A stretch of 64,000 nt of DNA from Prochlorococcus sp. AG-402-O16 (GCA_003216415.1 QCIY01000003.1:88232-152231), one strand, 5' to 3'. Shown: positions 38,966 to 51,733, counted from the first letter of the stretch. A program made the numbers and translations. The notes: generated by a model not told the origin, from the letters alone.

Positions 38966-39880
38966 GTGTCTTTAAATAAACCTGAAACTTGGAAGTGGAA
39001 AAATTGGGAAATTTCTTGGTCTTTATCAAAAGAATCTACTTCTGAAAAAAATATTAAAATTTTATTAGTTCATGGATTTGGGGCATCAAAAAACCACTGG
39101 AGACATAATCAAGATTTTCTTGGTAAATTTTCTAATTGCTACGCAATTGACTTATTAGGATTTGGGAAAAGCAGTCAACCTAGTGCTTTATTAAATTACG
39201 AACCTGATAAAGAAAACTCAATTAAATATTCATTTGACTTATGGGGTAATCAAATATCAACATTTTGTACAGAGATAATAAAATCTCCTGTTTACTTGGT
39301 AGGAAATTCAATTGGTGGAGTTATTGCCTTGAAAGCTGCTGAAATTCTCAAAGATAAATGTAAGGGGGTCATTTTGATCGATTGTGCTCAAAGAACTATG
39401 GATGATAAACGTTTAAAAAAAAGTGATATTTTAATGAATCTACTAAGACCAGTACTTAAAACGATTGTCAGACAAAGAGTAATTAGTAATACACTTTTTA
39501 CAAGAGCTGCTAATCCAAAAGTTATAAGGAAAATACTTGAACAAGCTTATCCCTCAGGAAAAAATATTGATAAAGAATTGATTGAAATACTTTATCAACC
39601 CTCTCAAAGGAAAAATTCTAAAGAAGCATTTCGTGGATTTATTAATTTATTTGATGATTATCTTGCTACCGATCTTTTCGATGAGGTTGATAATCCAATC
39701 CAATTAATTTGGGGAGAAAAAGATCCTTGGGAATCTTTAAGTGAGGCAAAAGAATGGAAGAAAAAATTTAGGAATATAAAAAGATTAGATATTATTAAAG
39801 ATGCCGGTCATTGTCCTCATGATGAAGAACCTGAAAAAACAAATAAGTTAATATGTGAATTTATTCAAGAGACAAAATAA
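38966..39880 (+). CDS. Alpha/beta hydrolase family protein (paralogue of 8303-9202)
   Basis: A 304-residue alpha/beta hydrolase. Motifs are LLVHGFGASKNHWR, AIDLLGFGKSSQP, nucleophile elbow VGNSIGGVIAL, acid in WGEKDPWES and catalytic His in AGHCPHDEEPE. The same blocks occur in the protein at 8303-9202. Start is GTG at 38966; no better ATG is nearby in frame. The resemblance to chlorophyll-breakdown hydrolases (HGFGAS, DLLGFG, NSIGG) is noted but not proof. The last 16 bases overlap the end of the convergent sigma factor gene. Confidence 0.87.
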   Translation: MSLNKPETWKWKNWEISWSLSKESTSEKNIKILLVHGFGASKNHWRHNQDFLGKFSNCYAIDLLGFGKSSQPSALLNYEPDKENSIKYSFDLWGNQISTFCTEIIKSPVYLVGNSIGGVIALKAAEILKDKCKGVILIDCAQRTMDDKRLKKSDILMNLLRPVLKTIVRQRVISNTLFTRAANPKVIRKILEQAYPSGKNIDKELIEILYQPSQRKNSKEAFRGFINLFDDYLATDLFDEVDNPIQLIWGEKDPWESLSEAKEWKKKFRNIKRLDIIKDAGHCPHDEEPEKTNKLICEFIQETK

Positions 39881-40866
39881 GCTTCAACATTATCACTCAG
39901 TCTTCTCAAACCTCTCAATCCATCTCTTTCTAGGTTTCTTACTCGGTCTCTACTGATACCTAATACCCTACCTATACCTGTAAGGGACATTGGCTCATCT
40001 CCATCCATGCCATATCTCATCCTTAAAACTCTGCATTGTAGATCAGGTAATTGGTGCAAAAGAGAATGGAGATCACCCCTCATACAATCCATTTCTATTT
40101 GTTCGTCTGGCAAGTCCTCACCTCCAGCAAGTAAATCCAACAAAACAGTATCTTCACCATCACCAACTTTTGTTTCAAGACTGACCGGCTGACCTGCTTT
40201 GCACATCAAATCTTTAACATCATCTTCAGGAAGCTCTACATATTTCGCAAGTTCACTTACTGTTGGAGTTCTAGACATTTCTTGACTCAACTCTCTTTGA
40301 CCTTTTTTCAACTTATTCAACATTTCAGTTATGTGAATTGGTAATCTTATGGCCCTACTTTTTTCAGCTATTGCTCTAGTAATACCTTGCCTAATCCACC
40401 AATATGCATATGTTGAAAACTTGTAGCCTCTAGCTGGATCAAATTTTTCTACCCCTCTGACAAGTCCAATGGTTCCTTCCTGTATTAAATCTAATAATTC
40501 CATGTTTCTTTTAGTATATTTTTTTGCAACGCTAACTACCAATCTTAAATTAGCTGCAACCATCCTTTCTTTAGCTCTCTGACCAGCTCTCAATCTTTTC
40601 TTTATTATGGAAGTAGATAGATTTAACTTTTTCGATAATTCCTCGTTACTTGGCTTATCTCCTGTTAATTCAATAATTTCCAATTCTGCTCTTTCAACTT
40701 GCATGTATTCTTGAACCTGCCTACCAAGAGTAATTTCTTGCTCGTGAGATAATAATGGGACTCTACCAATATCCCTTAAATAAGATCTCACAAGGTCGAC
40801 ATCATTACTTGCTTTTAAACTTGATATTGTCGCTAATTTATTCTCACTTAATGTTTCAGAAGTCAT
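39865..40866 (-). CDS. RNA polymerase group 2 sigma-70 factor
   Basis: A sigma-70 factor of 333 residues (start at 40866). The frame is open to 40899, but the first ten codons (VLFTKHHKIF) look like leader, and the ATG giving MTSETLSENKLATISS fits relatives better. Region 1.2 (DLVRSYLRDIGRVPLLSHEQE), region 2 (NLRLVVSVAKKYTKRN, DLIQEGTIGLVRGVEKFDP, YAYWWIRQGITRAI) and region 4 with an HTH (LTGIGRVLGISRDRVRNLE) are complete. It lacks the long region 1.1 of RpoD, so it is a non-essential group 2 factor of the kind linked to light, stress and diel control in cyanobacteria. Confidence 0.94.
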   Translation of the reverse strand: MTSETLSENKLATISSLKASNDVDLVRSYLRDIGRVPLLSHEQEITLGRQVQEYMQVERAELEIIELTGDKPSNEELSKKLNLSTSIIKKRLRAGQRAKERMVAANLRLVVSVAKKYTKRNMELLDLIQEGTIGLVRGVEKFDPARGYKFSTYAYWWIRQGITRAIAEKSRAIRLPIHITEMLNKLKKGQRELSQEMSRTPTVSELAKYVELPEDDVKDLMCKAGQPVSLETKVGDGEDTVLLDLLAGGEDLPDEQIEMDCMRGDLHSLLHQLPDLQCRVLRMRYGMDGDEPMSLTGIGRVLGISRDRVRNLERDGLRGLRRLSDNVEAYFVS

Positions 40867-40966
40867 GAAAATTTTATGATGTTTTGTAAACAATACCATT
40901 AAGAAATGTAAAGTTAAACAAAAAAATCCACAAATTTACAAAAATGAGAATAAATACCTAGTCATT

Positions 40967-42373
40967 TCATATTAATGTAGAGCTTAATAACCATTTTGCT
41001 GTACTTAGATAAATAAATACACCTGCAATATCAGTGACAGTTGTTATGAAAGGAGAAGACATTAAGGCTGGATCCAATCTCATTCTATCGAACAATAAAG
41101 GGAGAATCGCACCTGTTGTAGCAGCTAAAGTCGTTATTGATATTAAACTTATTCCTACAGCAGAGGCTATTAAGGGACCTTCCCCTTGCCACCATGCGAA
41201 AGGGAAAACTACTAACATCATCAAAACACCTAAAAGAGCTCCAGTTATTGCCTCCTTAACTACTGCCTTAATTGCGCCAAGAGACTTCAATTTCTGTGTA
41301 CTTAAACCTCTAATGACAACCGTTGAACTTTGAGCGCCAACATTTCCCCCAGTTCCTATAAGCAGCGGAATAAATGCCGCTAGTAAGACAATTTCTTTTA
41401 AAATTTGATCGTTCATAGCTATCACTTTTGTCGTCAAACCATTTGCTAAAACCAAAATTAACAACCACAAAATTCTTCTTCGAGCTATTGTAAATAAGCT
41501 ACTTTGAAAATAATCATCTTCATCTCCAGGTTGAACTGCACCAGCTGCATAAATATCTCTTGTAGCTTCTTGCTCTATAACATCGATTAAATCATCGACA
41601 GTTACTATTCCAACAAGTCTTTTTTCTTTATCAACAACTGGGAGGGCTAAAAAATCATATCTTTGTATTGCTCTTGCGACCTCTTCTTGATTCGTATTAG
41701 TAGAAATATTAACTACATCTCTTGTCATAACTTCACCAATTGGCTTAGAAGGATCAGCAGTTACAAGGTCTCTTAAAGAAAGAATACCCGTTAAATGTCT
41801 TTCTTTATCCGTAACGTACAAACTGTAAATTGTTTCTGTAAATGGTGCTCTTTTTCTAACCAAAGAAAGAGCCTCAGCTGCTGTTTGCATCTCTTTTAGA
41901 TCTATGAATTCAGTTGTCATTAATCTTCCAGCAGTTTCAGGCTCATATCCAAGCAATTCAGCTGTTACTTTTCTTTCACCAGGACTAAGGGCAGACAAAA
42001 ATTTTCGTACAACTTTTGCAGGTAATTCATCAAAGAGTTGAACCCTATCATCAGGAGACATTTTCTCAACAATTTCTAAAACTTCTCCTGAACGAAGTCT
42101 ATCTAATAGGGTTTGTTGAACTACTGGATCTAGATATTCATAAACCTCAATCGCCTCATTTTTCTTTAATAATCGAAAAGCTAGTGCCTGAAGTATTAAT
42201 GGAAGACTTCCAATAGCTTCAGCAATATCTACAGGTTGGGAGGGTTCTAAAAGTAATTTTGCCTCATCGTAATTTCCTGCAACAAGCAACTCTTCAAGTT
42301 GAATAGTAATATTTTCTCGAATACTTAAGTCTGAAGATAAGGATGCAACGGTCTCAAGATTATTTTCATTCAT
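40967..42373 (-). CDS. mgtE: Magnesium transporter MgtE
   Basis: A 468-residue Mg2+ channel/transporter. The N-terminal helical Mg-sensing domain (about residues 30-140, SPDDRVQLFDELPAKVV) is followed by two CBS domains (145-275, including VMTRDVVNISTNTNQEE). The C-terminal part has five hydrophobic segments with the GTGGNVGAQSSTVVIRGL signature of the pore. The cytosolic domains close the pore when Mg2+ is high. It lies 43 bases downstream of the second crcB gene on the same strand. Confidence 0.95.
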   Translation of the reverse strand: MNENNLETVASLSSDLSIRENITIQLEELLVAGNYDEAKLLLEPSQPVDIAEAIGSLPLILQALAFRLLKKNEAIEVYEYLDPVVQQTLLDRLRSGEVLEIVEKMSPDDRVQLFDELPAKVVRKFLSALSPGERKVTAELLGYEPETAGRLMTTEFIDLKEMQTAAEALSLVRKRAPFTETIYSLYVTDKERHLTGILSLRDLVTADPSKPIGEVMTRDVVNISTNTNQEEVARAIQRYDFLALPVVDKEKRLVGIVTVDDLIDVIEQEATRDIYAAGAVQPGDEDDYFQSSLFTIARRRILWLLILVLANGLTTKVIAMNDQILKEIVLLAAFIPLLIGTGGNVGAQSSTVVIRGLSTQKLKSLGAIKAVVKEAITGALLGVLMMLVVFPFAWWQGEGPLIASAVGISLISITTLAATTGAILPLLFDRMRLDPALMSSPFITTVTDIAGVFIYLSTAKWLLSSTLI

Positions 42374-42416
42374 AAATATAATCCCTTATCAAAGTAACAA
42401 ACTCATTATATGAAAT

Positions 42417-42746
42417 CTAAGTAATTTTTCTACTTATCCAGAACCCAAAATACATTGTTAATAGATTTACTATAATTGTTAAATTTAAAAAAATTACAAA
42501 TCTTATCCAATCTCCTTGATTAAAAATTTTGTACAAAAAGTATATAAATCCACTAAAGGATGTAAAGCAAGAAAAAAAACCACTTAATAAAATTTTTTCG
42601 CTTGAATAACTTAATCTTTTAGTGATAATAAAACCAACGAAAAATGAGCCAAGTATTGAAATAATAAAATTATTATCTATAGATAATCTTAAAAAAGTAC
42701 CTAGATAACAAGCTAAAAGAATATAAATATAACTTTTTATTTTCAT
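42417..42746 (-). CDS. crcB2: Fluoride channel Fluc/CrcB, divergent subunit
   Basis: A 109-residue, four-helix membrane protein of the CrcB/Fluc family. The N-terminal motif ACYLGTFLRLS corresponds to the family's GGxxGAxxRY, and GFFSCFTSFSGF to GFxGGxTTFSTF. The channel asparagine of helix 2 appears to be Ser30 (IISILGSFFVG), and the phenylalanine-box glycines are altered. It is one base downstream of the other crcB gene, so the two probably form a heterodimer as in Bacillus-type systems, with this subunit the degenerate partner. Confidence 0.82.
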   Translation of the reverse strand: MKIKSYIYILLACYLGTFLRLSIDNNFIISILGSFFVGFIITKRLSYSSEKILLSGFFSCFTSFSGFIYFLYKIFNQGDWIRFVIFLNLTIIVNLLTMYFGFWISRKIT

Positions 42747-42747
42747 T

Positions 42748-43113
42748 TTAAAAAAATTGAATAAGAAAATAACCTAAGTAAAAGAAAAAAAAAGAAATAA
42801 CTATTACTTCCATATAGTGAAAAAATAATCTTAAGAATTCCCTCTTCTTAAATAGAATAAATAGTTGGTATATAAAAGAAGAAAATGTACTGAAACATCC
42901 TAAAAAACCAGTATAAAATAACAATAATGAGTCATTATTAGTAAAATTTATTGCTACTAAAATTCCTAAAAAAAATGATGCAATAAAATTCACTATCGAA
43001 GTGCTTTGTATATCAAAACCTATATTTTTTTTGAAATTATTTTGTATAAATATTCTGATTATTAATCCAAAACTACTCCCAAGTAAAATGATAACTATTG
43101 ATAAAAAATCCAA
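42748..43113 (-). CDS. crcB1: Fluoride channel Fluc/CrcB, conserved subunit
   Basis: A 121-residue four-helix membrane protein. It keeps the family's key elements: GSSFGLIIRIFI at the start, the pore asparagine Asn42 in SIVNFIASFFLG, and GFLGCFSTFSSF (Phe74, Ser75, Thr76, Phe77) for the ion-path phenylalanines and Na+-site break in helix 3. Fluc channels let F- leave the cytoplasm. It lies three bases after the SH3-like gene and one base before the second crcB gene. No fluoride riboswitch is seen upstream. Confidence 0.88.
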   Translation of the reverse strand: MDFLSIVIILLGSSFGLIIRIFIQNNFKKNIGFDIQSTSIVNFIASFFLGILVAINFTNNDSLLLFYTGFLGCFSTFSSFIYQLFILFKKREFLRLFFHYMEVIVISFFFFYLGYFLIQFF

Positions 43114-43116
43114 AAT

Positions 43117-45410
<2,294 letters not shown>

Positions 45411-45560
45411 TTAATATAAAAAAAATAAACTTTTAAAAAATTGTTGTTTTTAAAAGGTCTTTCATTAAACTTACCACCGCAATAAAAGAAAGGCTCGAAG
45501 TCCATGAAAAATTTAATCTCTTTCATTATATAGCGAATAGATATTTCTTCATAAACTCAT

Positions 45561-46460
45561 ATGCTCTCTCATCCACCACATGTAGTAGTTTTAGTTGGAC
45601 CCACAGCAAGTGGTAAAACAGAATTAGCTATTGAAATTGCAGAATATTTCAAAACTCGAATACATAATATCGATTCAAGACAAATCTATAAGTTTATGGA
45701 TATAGGAACTGCTAAACCATCTGAGAATCAACAAAAACAAATAAAGCATTTTTTAATAGATATTGAGGAGCCTATTCGTCCTATTAATGTAAAACAATTT
45801 CAAAAAATTGCACAACAATCAATAAAAAAGGAAATCAAAAAAAATCACTTGCCTTTTCTTGTCGGAGGAAGTGGTTTATATATGAATTCAATAACAAAAG
45901 GTTTTTTTGTGCCTGATGTCCCTCCGCAAAATCATTTGAGAAGGCAATTTGAAGAACTTGATCAGAAAGAATGTTGGGAGCTTTTAAAAAGTTGTGATCC
46001 ATTATCAACAAAAACAATCAATTGTGCTGATCGAATTAGAACAATAAGAGCTTTAGAGGTTTTTTACGTAACAGGTAAACCTTTATCAACTCAAAAAGTA
46101 CAAAAACCGCCCGACTGGAAGATACTAGAGCTTGGGTTAGATAGAGATAATTTAAAAAAAAGAATTTTAGAAAGAACAAAAAAAATGTTTTTATCTGGCA
46201 TTGTTGAAGAGACTAGAAACCTTATTTCTCAATACGGATCAGATTTGCAAATATTAGAAACCATTGGTTACCGTGAAGCTAAGGCAGTTTTAAATAGTCA
46301 AGTAACTATTGATGAGGCAATTGAGTTAACTACTACAAAAACAATCCAATTTGCTAAAAGACAAAAAACGTGGTTTCGTAATAAGAATAATCCTATTTGG
46401 CTTAATAACAAAAACCTGCTAAAAGATGCAATAATTAAAATAGACTCTTTTTTAGGCTAA
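45561..46460 (+). CDS. miaA: tRNA dimethylallyltransferase
   Basis: A 299-residue enzyme adding a dimethylallyl group to A37 of tRNAs reading UNN codons. The P-loop is [16 protein letters not shown] at the N-terminus, followed by [18 protein letters not shown] and [12 protein letters not shown]. The tail carries [15 protein letters not shown], the tRNA-binding segment. It is first of a plus-strand series with infC. The start is the first ATG after a 150-base divergent region shared with gyrB. Confidence 0.96.
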   Translation: MLSHPPHVVVLVGPTASGKTELAIEIAEYFKTRIHNIDSRQIYKFMDIGTAKPSENQQKQIKHFLIDIEEPIRPINVKQFQKIAQQSIKKEIKKNHLPFLVGGSGLYMNSITKGFFVPDVPPQNHLRRQFEELDQKECWELLKSCDPLSTKTINCADRIRTIRALEVFYVTGKPLSTQKVQKPPDWKILELGLDRDNLKKRILERTKKMFLSGIVEETRNLISQYGSDLQILETIGYREAKAVLNSQVTIDEAIELTTTKTIQFAKRQKTWFRNKNNPIWLNNKNLLKDAIIKIDSFLG

Positions 46461-46515
46461 CTTAATAAAATAAGAGATTTTGTTCAACATCCAATCAATT
46501 TATTAACTCAACTGA

Positions 46516-47088
46516 ATGCCACCACGCCCACGTTTTGACCGCCGCGCTCCAGTAAGAGAGCTGCCAAATATTAATGAAAGAATAAAATACCCTCAATTGA
46601 GAGTCGTTGATTCAGATGGAAAACAATTAGGCGTTATAGATAGATTGAAAGCATTAGAAATAGCCTCTCAAAGAGAACTTGATTTAGTTTTGGTAAGCGA
46701 AAAAGCAGATCCTCCTGTTTGTAGAATCATGGATTATGGAAAATATAAATTTGAACAAGAAAAAAAAGCAAAAGAGGCAAGAAAAAAATCTCATCAAACG
46801 GAAGTTAAAGAAGTAAAAATGAGATACAAAATTGCTAAGCATGATTATGACGTACGAATAGGTCAAGCTACTAAATTTTTAAAATCGGGAGATAAAGTAA
46901 AATGCACCGTGATTTTTAGAGGTAGAGAAATTCAACACTCAAATTTAGCTGAAACACTTCTTCTAAAGATGGCTAATGATTTAGAAGAACAATCAGAAGT
47001 ACAACAAAGACCAACAAGGGAAGGAAGAAACATGATTATGTTTCTAAGCCCTAGAAAAACTCCTCTTATAAAAAAAGATGTAGAGTGA
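46516..47088 (+). CDS. infC: Translation initiation factor IF-3
   Basis: A 190-residue IF-3 with both domains. The N-domain contains [22 protein letters not shown] and [20 protein letters not shown] lysine-rich linker leads to the C-domain ([31 protein letters not shown]). It keeps 30S subunits free and checks the initiator tRNA. An ATG start is used rather than the rare ATT of E. coli. It lies about 55 bases after miaA, with a 77-base gap before the GntR gene. Confidence 0.97.
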   Translation: MPPRPRFDRRAPVRELPNINERIKYPQLRVVDSDGKQLGVIDRLKALEIASQRELDLVLVSEKADPPVCRIMDYGKYKFEQEKKAKEARKKSHQTEVKEVKMRYKIAKHDYDVRIGQATKFLKSGDKVKCTVIFRGREIQHSNLAETLLLKMANDLEEQSEVQQRPTREGRNMIMFLSPRKTPLIKKDVE

Positions 47089-47165
47089 AAAAATTGATCG
47101 AAAAACTATGACAAATGTTAAACTGTCACTATGCATAAATATTAATTAGTCAGGATTTTTCTAAA

Positions 47166-48152
47166 GTGAGATTCCATATCCAACAAGAAAGTGATATACC
47201 AGCATCTACACAACTGTATAATCAAATTTGCTTTGCAATAGCAGCAAGACATTATCCTCCAGGACACAGACTTCCTAGCACAAGGCAACTTGCAATGCAG
47301 ACTGGACTGCATCGAAATACTATAAGCAAAGTATACAGACAACTTGAAATTGATGGGGTTGTAGAGGCGATAGCTGGATCAGGTATCTATGTCAGAGATA
47401 ATCTTACTAAAAGAGACTTCAAAAAATCAGTATACTCAAAAGACAAAATCAGTAAGCCACCAGATCAAGAAGCAAAGAAAGCTATTGATAGCTTCGTAAG
47501 TCTTGGTTGCACCTTACAAGAAACAAGAGAAATATTAACTAATGAAATTGATTGGCGCATTAAATGCGGAGCAAGAATTATAGTCAGTACTCCTAGGGAA
47601 GATATAGGAGCTTCTATGCTTATAGCAGAGGACCTCTCTCCAAAAATTAATGTTCCAGTAGAAGTTGTTCCTATGGAAGAATTAGAAAAAGTTTTGAGTA
47701 GTTCAAATAATGGCACTATTGTCACAAGCAGATATTTTTTACAACCTCTTGAAAAAGTTGCTAAACAACATGGGGTTCGAGCTATTGCAGTTGACTTAAG
47801 CGACTTTCAAAAAGAATTAAAAATTCTAAAAGAATTAAATATTGGTAGTTGTGTAGGTATTGTTAGCATTAGCCCTGGTTTGTTGAGGGCTGCAGAAGTT
47901 ATCATACACAGCATGCGAGGCAGTGAATTAATGCTTATGACTGCAATTTCCGATAATAATAGTAGATTACTATCACTTTTAAAATCTTCAAACCACATCG
48001 TATGTGATGGACCTAGTTTATCAGTTGTAGAAAACACATTATTAAAAAATCGTTCTCAGCTTATAAGATTACCTCAAATAATATGTGCAAAAAATTATTT
48101 GAGTATCGAAACAATAAATCAATTAAAAAAAGAAATAGGAGTTATTAATTAA
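47166..48152 (+). CDS. GntR-family transcriptional regulator with a non-aminotransferase C-terminus
   Basis: A 328-residue protein with an N-terminal winged helix of the GntR/YtrA type (residues about 5-75: QLYNQICFAIAARHYPPGHRLPS as a region, then TRQLAMQTGLHRNTISKVYRQLE). A linker follows, and then a C-terminal part of about 210 residues that has no aminotransferase (MocR), FadR or UTRA motifs. That part alternates strands and helices such as ARIIVSTPREDIGASMLIAED and IVSISPGLLRAAEVIIHSM, so it may be a Rossmann- or periplasmic-binding-like effector domain. Start is GTG at 47166. It is three bases upstream of cysE, suggesting a link to cysteine or sulfur control, which is unproven. Confidence 0.85.
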   Translation: MRFHIQQESDIPASTQLYNQICFAIAARHYPPGHRLPSTRQLAMQTGLHRNTISKVYRQLEIDGVVEAIAGSGIYVRDNLTKRDFKKSVYSKDKISKPPDQEAKKAIDSFVSLGCTLQETREILTNEIDWRIKCGARIIVSTPREDIGASMLIAEDLSPKINVPVEVVPMEELEKVLSSSNNGTIVTSRYFLQPLEKVAKQHGVRAIAVDLSDFQKELKILKELNIGSCVGIVSISPGLLRAAEVIIHSMRGSELMLMTAISDNNSRLLSLLKSSNHIVCDGPSLSVVENTLLKNRSQLIRLPQIICAKNYLSIETINQLKKEIGVIN

Positions 48153-48155
48153 AAC

Positions 48156-48893
48156 ATGATATTAAGAACTTTTAAATCAGATATAGAAATTATCAAAGAG
48201 AGAGATCCTGCTGCCAGAGGAATACTAGAGATTTTTCTTTGTTACCCAGGATTTCAATCAATTGTAATGCATAGGTTTACTCATCAATTATGGCAACTAA
48301 AAATTCCCTTAATTCCCCGCCTTTTGAGTCATCTTAATAGAACAATTACAGGAATTGAAATACATCCTGGAGCCAAAATTGGTAAACGAGTTTTCATAGA
48401 TCATGGAATGGGAGTTGTAATTGGCGAAACAGCTGAGATAGGCAATAATTGTCTGCTATACCAAGGAGTTACATTAGGAGGTACTGGTAAAAGTCATGGA
48501 AAAAGACACCCAACATTAAAGGAAAATGTTGTAGTTGGAGCAGGAGCAAAAGTTCTTGGATCCATCATAGTAGGATCCAATACCCGGATTGGTGCGGGTT
48601 CAGTAGTAGTTCGTAATGTAGAAGGGAATAGCACTGTGGTTGGAGTTCCTGGCAGAGTAGTCCATCAAAGCGGTGTCAAAGTGAACCCATTAGCTCACTC
48701 TGCCTTACCAGACGCAGAAGCTAATGTTATAAAAAATTTAATGGATAGAATAGATTTGCTTGAAAATGAAATTCTTAAATTACAAAAAACCCTGCAATGT
48801 TTAGCTAATTCAGAATCTATTGATATTTCTAAACTAGGTGATGCTCAAAATCTTAAAGACAAAGAAATTATAGAATTTCTTGGAGATGATTAA
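48156..48893 (+). CDS. cysE: Serine O-acetyltransferase
   Basis: A 245-residue enzyme that acetylates serine to O-acetylserine, the precursor of cysteine. A short N-terminal helical domain (SDIEIIKERDPAARGILEIF) precedes the left-handed beta-helix built of hexapeptide repeats (GIEIHPGAKIGKRVFIDHG region, then VIGETAEIGNNCLLYQGVTLGG and IGAGSVVVRNVEGN). His and Asp in IDHGMGVV are the catalytic pair. The C-terminal tail is longer than in E. coli and may be regulatory. It follows the GntR gene by three bases and converges with secA. Confidence 0.96.
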   Translation: MILRTFKSDIEIIKERDPAARGILEIFLCYPGFQSIVMHRFTHQLWQLKIPLIPRLLSHLNRTITGIEIHPGAKIGKRVFIDHGMGVVIGETAEIGNNCLLYQGVTLGGTGKSHGKRHPTLKENVVVGAGAKVLGSIIVGSNTRIGAGSVVVRNVEGNSTVVGVPGRVVHQSGVKVNPLAHSALPDAEANVIKNLMDRIDLLENEILKLQKTLQCLANSESIDISKLGDAQNLKDKEIIEFLGDD

Positions 48894-48907
48894 ATCTTGA
48901 ATTAATT

Positions 48908-51733
48908 TTATTTATCAGCATCAGTTTTAGGCTGAAACATAAACATTGAATAAATCACATTTCTTCTCATATTAGTCATCATTTCAAGAAACATATCATA
49001 TCCTTCATTTTTATATTCAATTAAAGGATCTTTTTGGCCATATCCTCTTAACCCAACTGACTCCCTTAATGAATCCATTGATTGAAGATGTTCACGCCAT
49101 AAATTATCGATTTGCTGCAAAATAAAAAATCTTTCAGCTTCTCTCATTAATCCAGGACGAATCTTTTCTATTTGTGATTCCTTTAAATCATAAGCAATTC
49201 TCAACTGCTCTTGGAGATAGTTTTTTAACTCCTCTATTGACAATAAATTAATATCATCTTCTTTAAGATCATCTAATAAATATATGAATTCTTTGACTTT
49301 AGAAATTAATTGTTCGATATTCCATTCTTCGGGAGGAAGATCAGGATTAATATAAGCCTCCACAATTTCACTCATTGTTCTTTCTCCATATCCTATTACC
49401 TGACTCTTTAAATCAATTCCTTGCAAGACTCTGAGTCTCTCGCTATAAACTGCTTTTCTTTGATTATTCATTACCTCGTCATATTCGAAAACTTGTTTTC
49501 TAATATCGTAATAGTAGGTTTCTACTTTTTTTTGGGCACTTTCTAAAGATCTAGTAAGCATTCCAGACTCTATAGGCATGTCTTCATCAACCCTAAACGC
49601 ATTCATGAGATTTGCCACCCTATCACCTCCAAAGATTCTTAATAAATTATCTTCTAAAGATAAAAAGAATCTTGTACTTCCAAGATCACCTTGTCTTCCT
49701 GCTCTACCTCTAAGTTGATTATCCACTCTTCTTGATTCATGCCTCTCAGTACCTATTACATGTAAACCGCCAGCTTCTCTTACTTTTTCTTCTTCATGAA
49801 TCAAAACTTCTTCATATTCTTCTTTTACATCTGATAGTGCTTCTCTCAAAAGCTTTATCGAGCTATCATCGGTTGGCGCCTTTTCTGCAGCTGTAGCTAT
49901 CCTGTCATCTAGCTCTAAAACAGACAGCTGTCTATCTCCCCAATTTTCAACAAGGCTATAAGATAAAAGAGATAATTTCTTTTCAATTTCTTCATCCAAT
50001 TTGCATGGGAAAAGACTTGTTGAAGCATTTGAAATGTTCTTTTTTAAATTTGAGTCCACTTTTGAAGAAAAACCAGCCTTAGCTTTTTGACTTCTTTGCT
50101 TAGGAATTGGTGGCTTATGCTCATTATCTGGTTTGACGAGCAAAGGAATTAGAGTCTCTTTTAATTTAAGTCTTGCCATATAGTCACTATTACCACCGAG
50201 AATAATATCTGTTCCCCTCCCAGCCATATTAGTAGCAATAGTAACAGCACCTGCTCTTCCTGCCTGAGCAATAATTTCCGCCTCACGTTCAACGTTCTCT
50301 GGCTTAGCATTTAACAAATTATGTGGGATTTCTTCTTTTGTTAAAAGAGAACTTAATAACTCACTTTTTTCAACACTTGTTGTACCAACTAAAACAGGTC
50401 TACCATTTCTGTGAATCTGTGCAGTTTCTTTAGCAACTGCTTTCCATTTGCCAATCTCGGTTTTAAATACTTGATCAGACCAATCTTGTCTCTTCCTTAT
50501 TTGATTAGTAGGTATAACTGTAGATTCTAATTTATAGGTTTTTTCAAACTCAACCTCCTCAGTTTTTGCTGTGCCTGTCATACCTGCTAGACCAGGATAT
50601 AAAAGGAAAAAATTCTGATAAGTGATAGATGCTAATGTTTGAGTCTCAGGTTGAATTTTAAGACATTCTTTTGCCTCTATTGCCTGATGCTGGCCATCAC
50701 TCCAACGTCTTCCTGGCATTACCCTACCTGTAAATTCATCAACTATCACAGCTTCATCATTTTTAATAATGTAGTTAACATCTTTAATAAATAATTCTTT
50801 AGCTTTTAAAGCATTGGTTATATAGTGTGCCCAAGGATCTTGAGGATTATATAAATCACTAACTCCCAAAAAATCTTCACATTTAGCGAAACCTTGATCA
50901 GTTAATATACAACTTCTCTGCTTTTCATCAACTTCATAATCCCCTTCTGGATCAATACCATCTTTACTTAATTCTTTTGCTTTAATTAATGTCATAGCTA
51001 ATTCTGAAGCTTTTTTATATTTTTCTTGAGGTCTTTCAACTTGGCCAGAAATGATTAGAGGTGTTCTAGCTTCATCAATTAAAATTGAATCAACTTCGTC
51101 AATAACACAGTAATTGAATTTTCTTTGCACTACCTCGTTAATATCAGTAGACATATTATCTCTCAAATAATCAAATCCTAATTCGGAATTCGTGGCATAA
51201 GTTATATCGCAGTCGTAATTCTTCTTTCGCTCAACTGGATTCATATCTTGCTGAATCAAACCAACAGATAAGCCTAAAAATCGATGAACTTGGCCCATCC
51301 ACTCAGCATCTCTTCTGGCTAAATAATCGTTTACAGTAACAACATGAACCCCTTTTCCAGTTAAAGCATTTAAATAACAAGGTAATGTTGCAACAAGAGT
51401 TTTTCCTTCTCCAGTCTTCATCTCAGCAATTTGACACTCATGTAAAACCATGCCGCCTATTAATTGAACATCAAAATGTCGCATGTCAAGAACTCGCTTA
51501 CTTGCTTCCCTAACAATTGCAAATGCTTTAGGGAGAAATTTTTCTAAGAGTTCCTTTTGTTTTTTGAAATTTAATTCTGATGAGATTTCTGATTTAAGAT
51601 TATGAGTTTCTCCTCTTAATTCATCATCAGTTAATCTAGAAATTTCTTCTTCTAAAAAATTTATTTCTTCCACTACTGGTTGATAGCTCTTTAACTTTCG
51701 TGTATTCGGATCTCCCAACAAAAGTTTTAGCAT
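48908..51733 (-). CDS. secA: Preprotein translocase ATPase SecA
   Basis: A 941-residue motor that drives proteins through SecYEG into the periplasm and thylakoid lumen. Walker A is [14 protein letters not shown], the DEAD-like Walker B is [18 protein letters not shown], and NBD2 has [15 protein letters not shown] and RGRAGRQGD. An insertion at about residues 540-600, with [14 protein letters not shown], is usual for cyanobacterial SecA. The C-terminal zinc-binding tail of E. coli SecA is absent; the protein ends shortly after [11 protein letters not shown], also normal for cyanobacteria. It converges with cysE. Confidence 0.98.
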   Translation of the reverse strand: MLKLLLGDPNTRKLKSYQPVVEEINFLEEEISRLTDDELRGETHNLKSEISSELNFKKQKELLEKFLPKAFAIVREASKRVLDMRHFDVQLIGGMVLHECQIAEMKTGEGKTLVATLPCYLNALTGKGVHVVTVNDYLARRDAEWMGQVHRFLGLSVGLIQQDMNPVERKKNYDCDITYATNSELGFDYLRDNMSTDINEVVQRKFNYCVIDEVDSILIDEARTPLIISGQVERPQEKYKKASELAMTLIKAKELSKDGIDPEGDYEVDEKQRSCILTDQGFAKCEDFLGVSDLYNPQDPWAHYITNALKAKELFIKDVNYIIKNDEAVIVDEFTGRVMPGRRWSDGQHQAIEAKECLKIQPETQTLASITYQNFFLLYPGLAGMTGTAKTEEVEFEKTYKLESTVIPTNQIRKRQDWSDQVFKTEIGKWKAVAKETAQIHRNGRPVLVGTTSVEKSELLSSLLTKEEIPHNLLNAKPENVEREAEIIAQAGRAGAVTIATNMAGRGTDIILGGNSDYMARLKLKETLIPLLVKPDNEHKPPIPKQRSQKAKAGFSSKVDSNLKKNISNASTSLFPCKLDEEIEKKLSLLSYSLVENWGDRQLSVLELDDRIATAAEKAPTDDSSIKLLREALSDVKEEYEEVLIHEEEKVREAGGLHVIGTERHESRRVDNQLRGRAGRQGDLGSTRFFLSLEDNLLRIFGGDRVANLMNAFRVDEDMPIESGMLTRSLESAQKKVETYYYDIRKQVFEYDEVMNNQRKAVYSERLRVLQGIDLKSQVIGYGERTMSEIVEAYINPDLPPEEWNIEQLISKVKEFIYLLDDLKEDDINLLSIEELKNYLQEQLRIAYDLKESQIEKIRPGLMREAERFFILQQIDNLWREHLQSMDSLRESVGLRGYGQKDPLIEYKNEGYDMFLEMMTNMRRNVIYSMFMFQPKTDADK

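Noticed and set aside
43114..43116. Fluoride riboswitch before the crcB genes
   Set aside because: Only three bases separate crcB1 from the preceding gene, and no motif is seen nearby.
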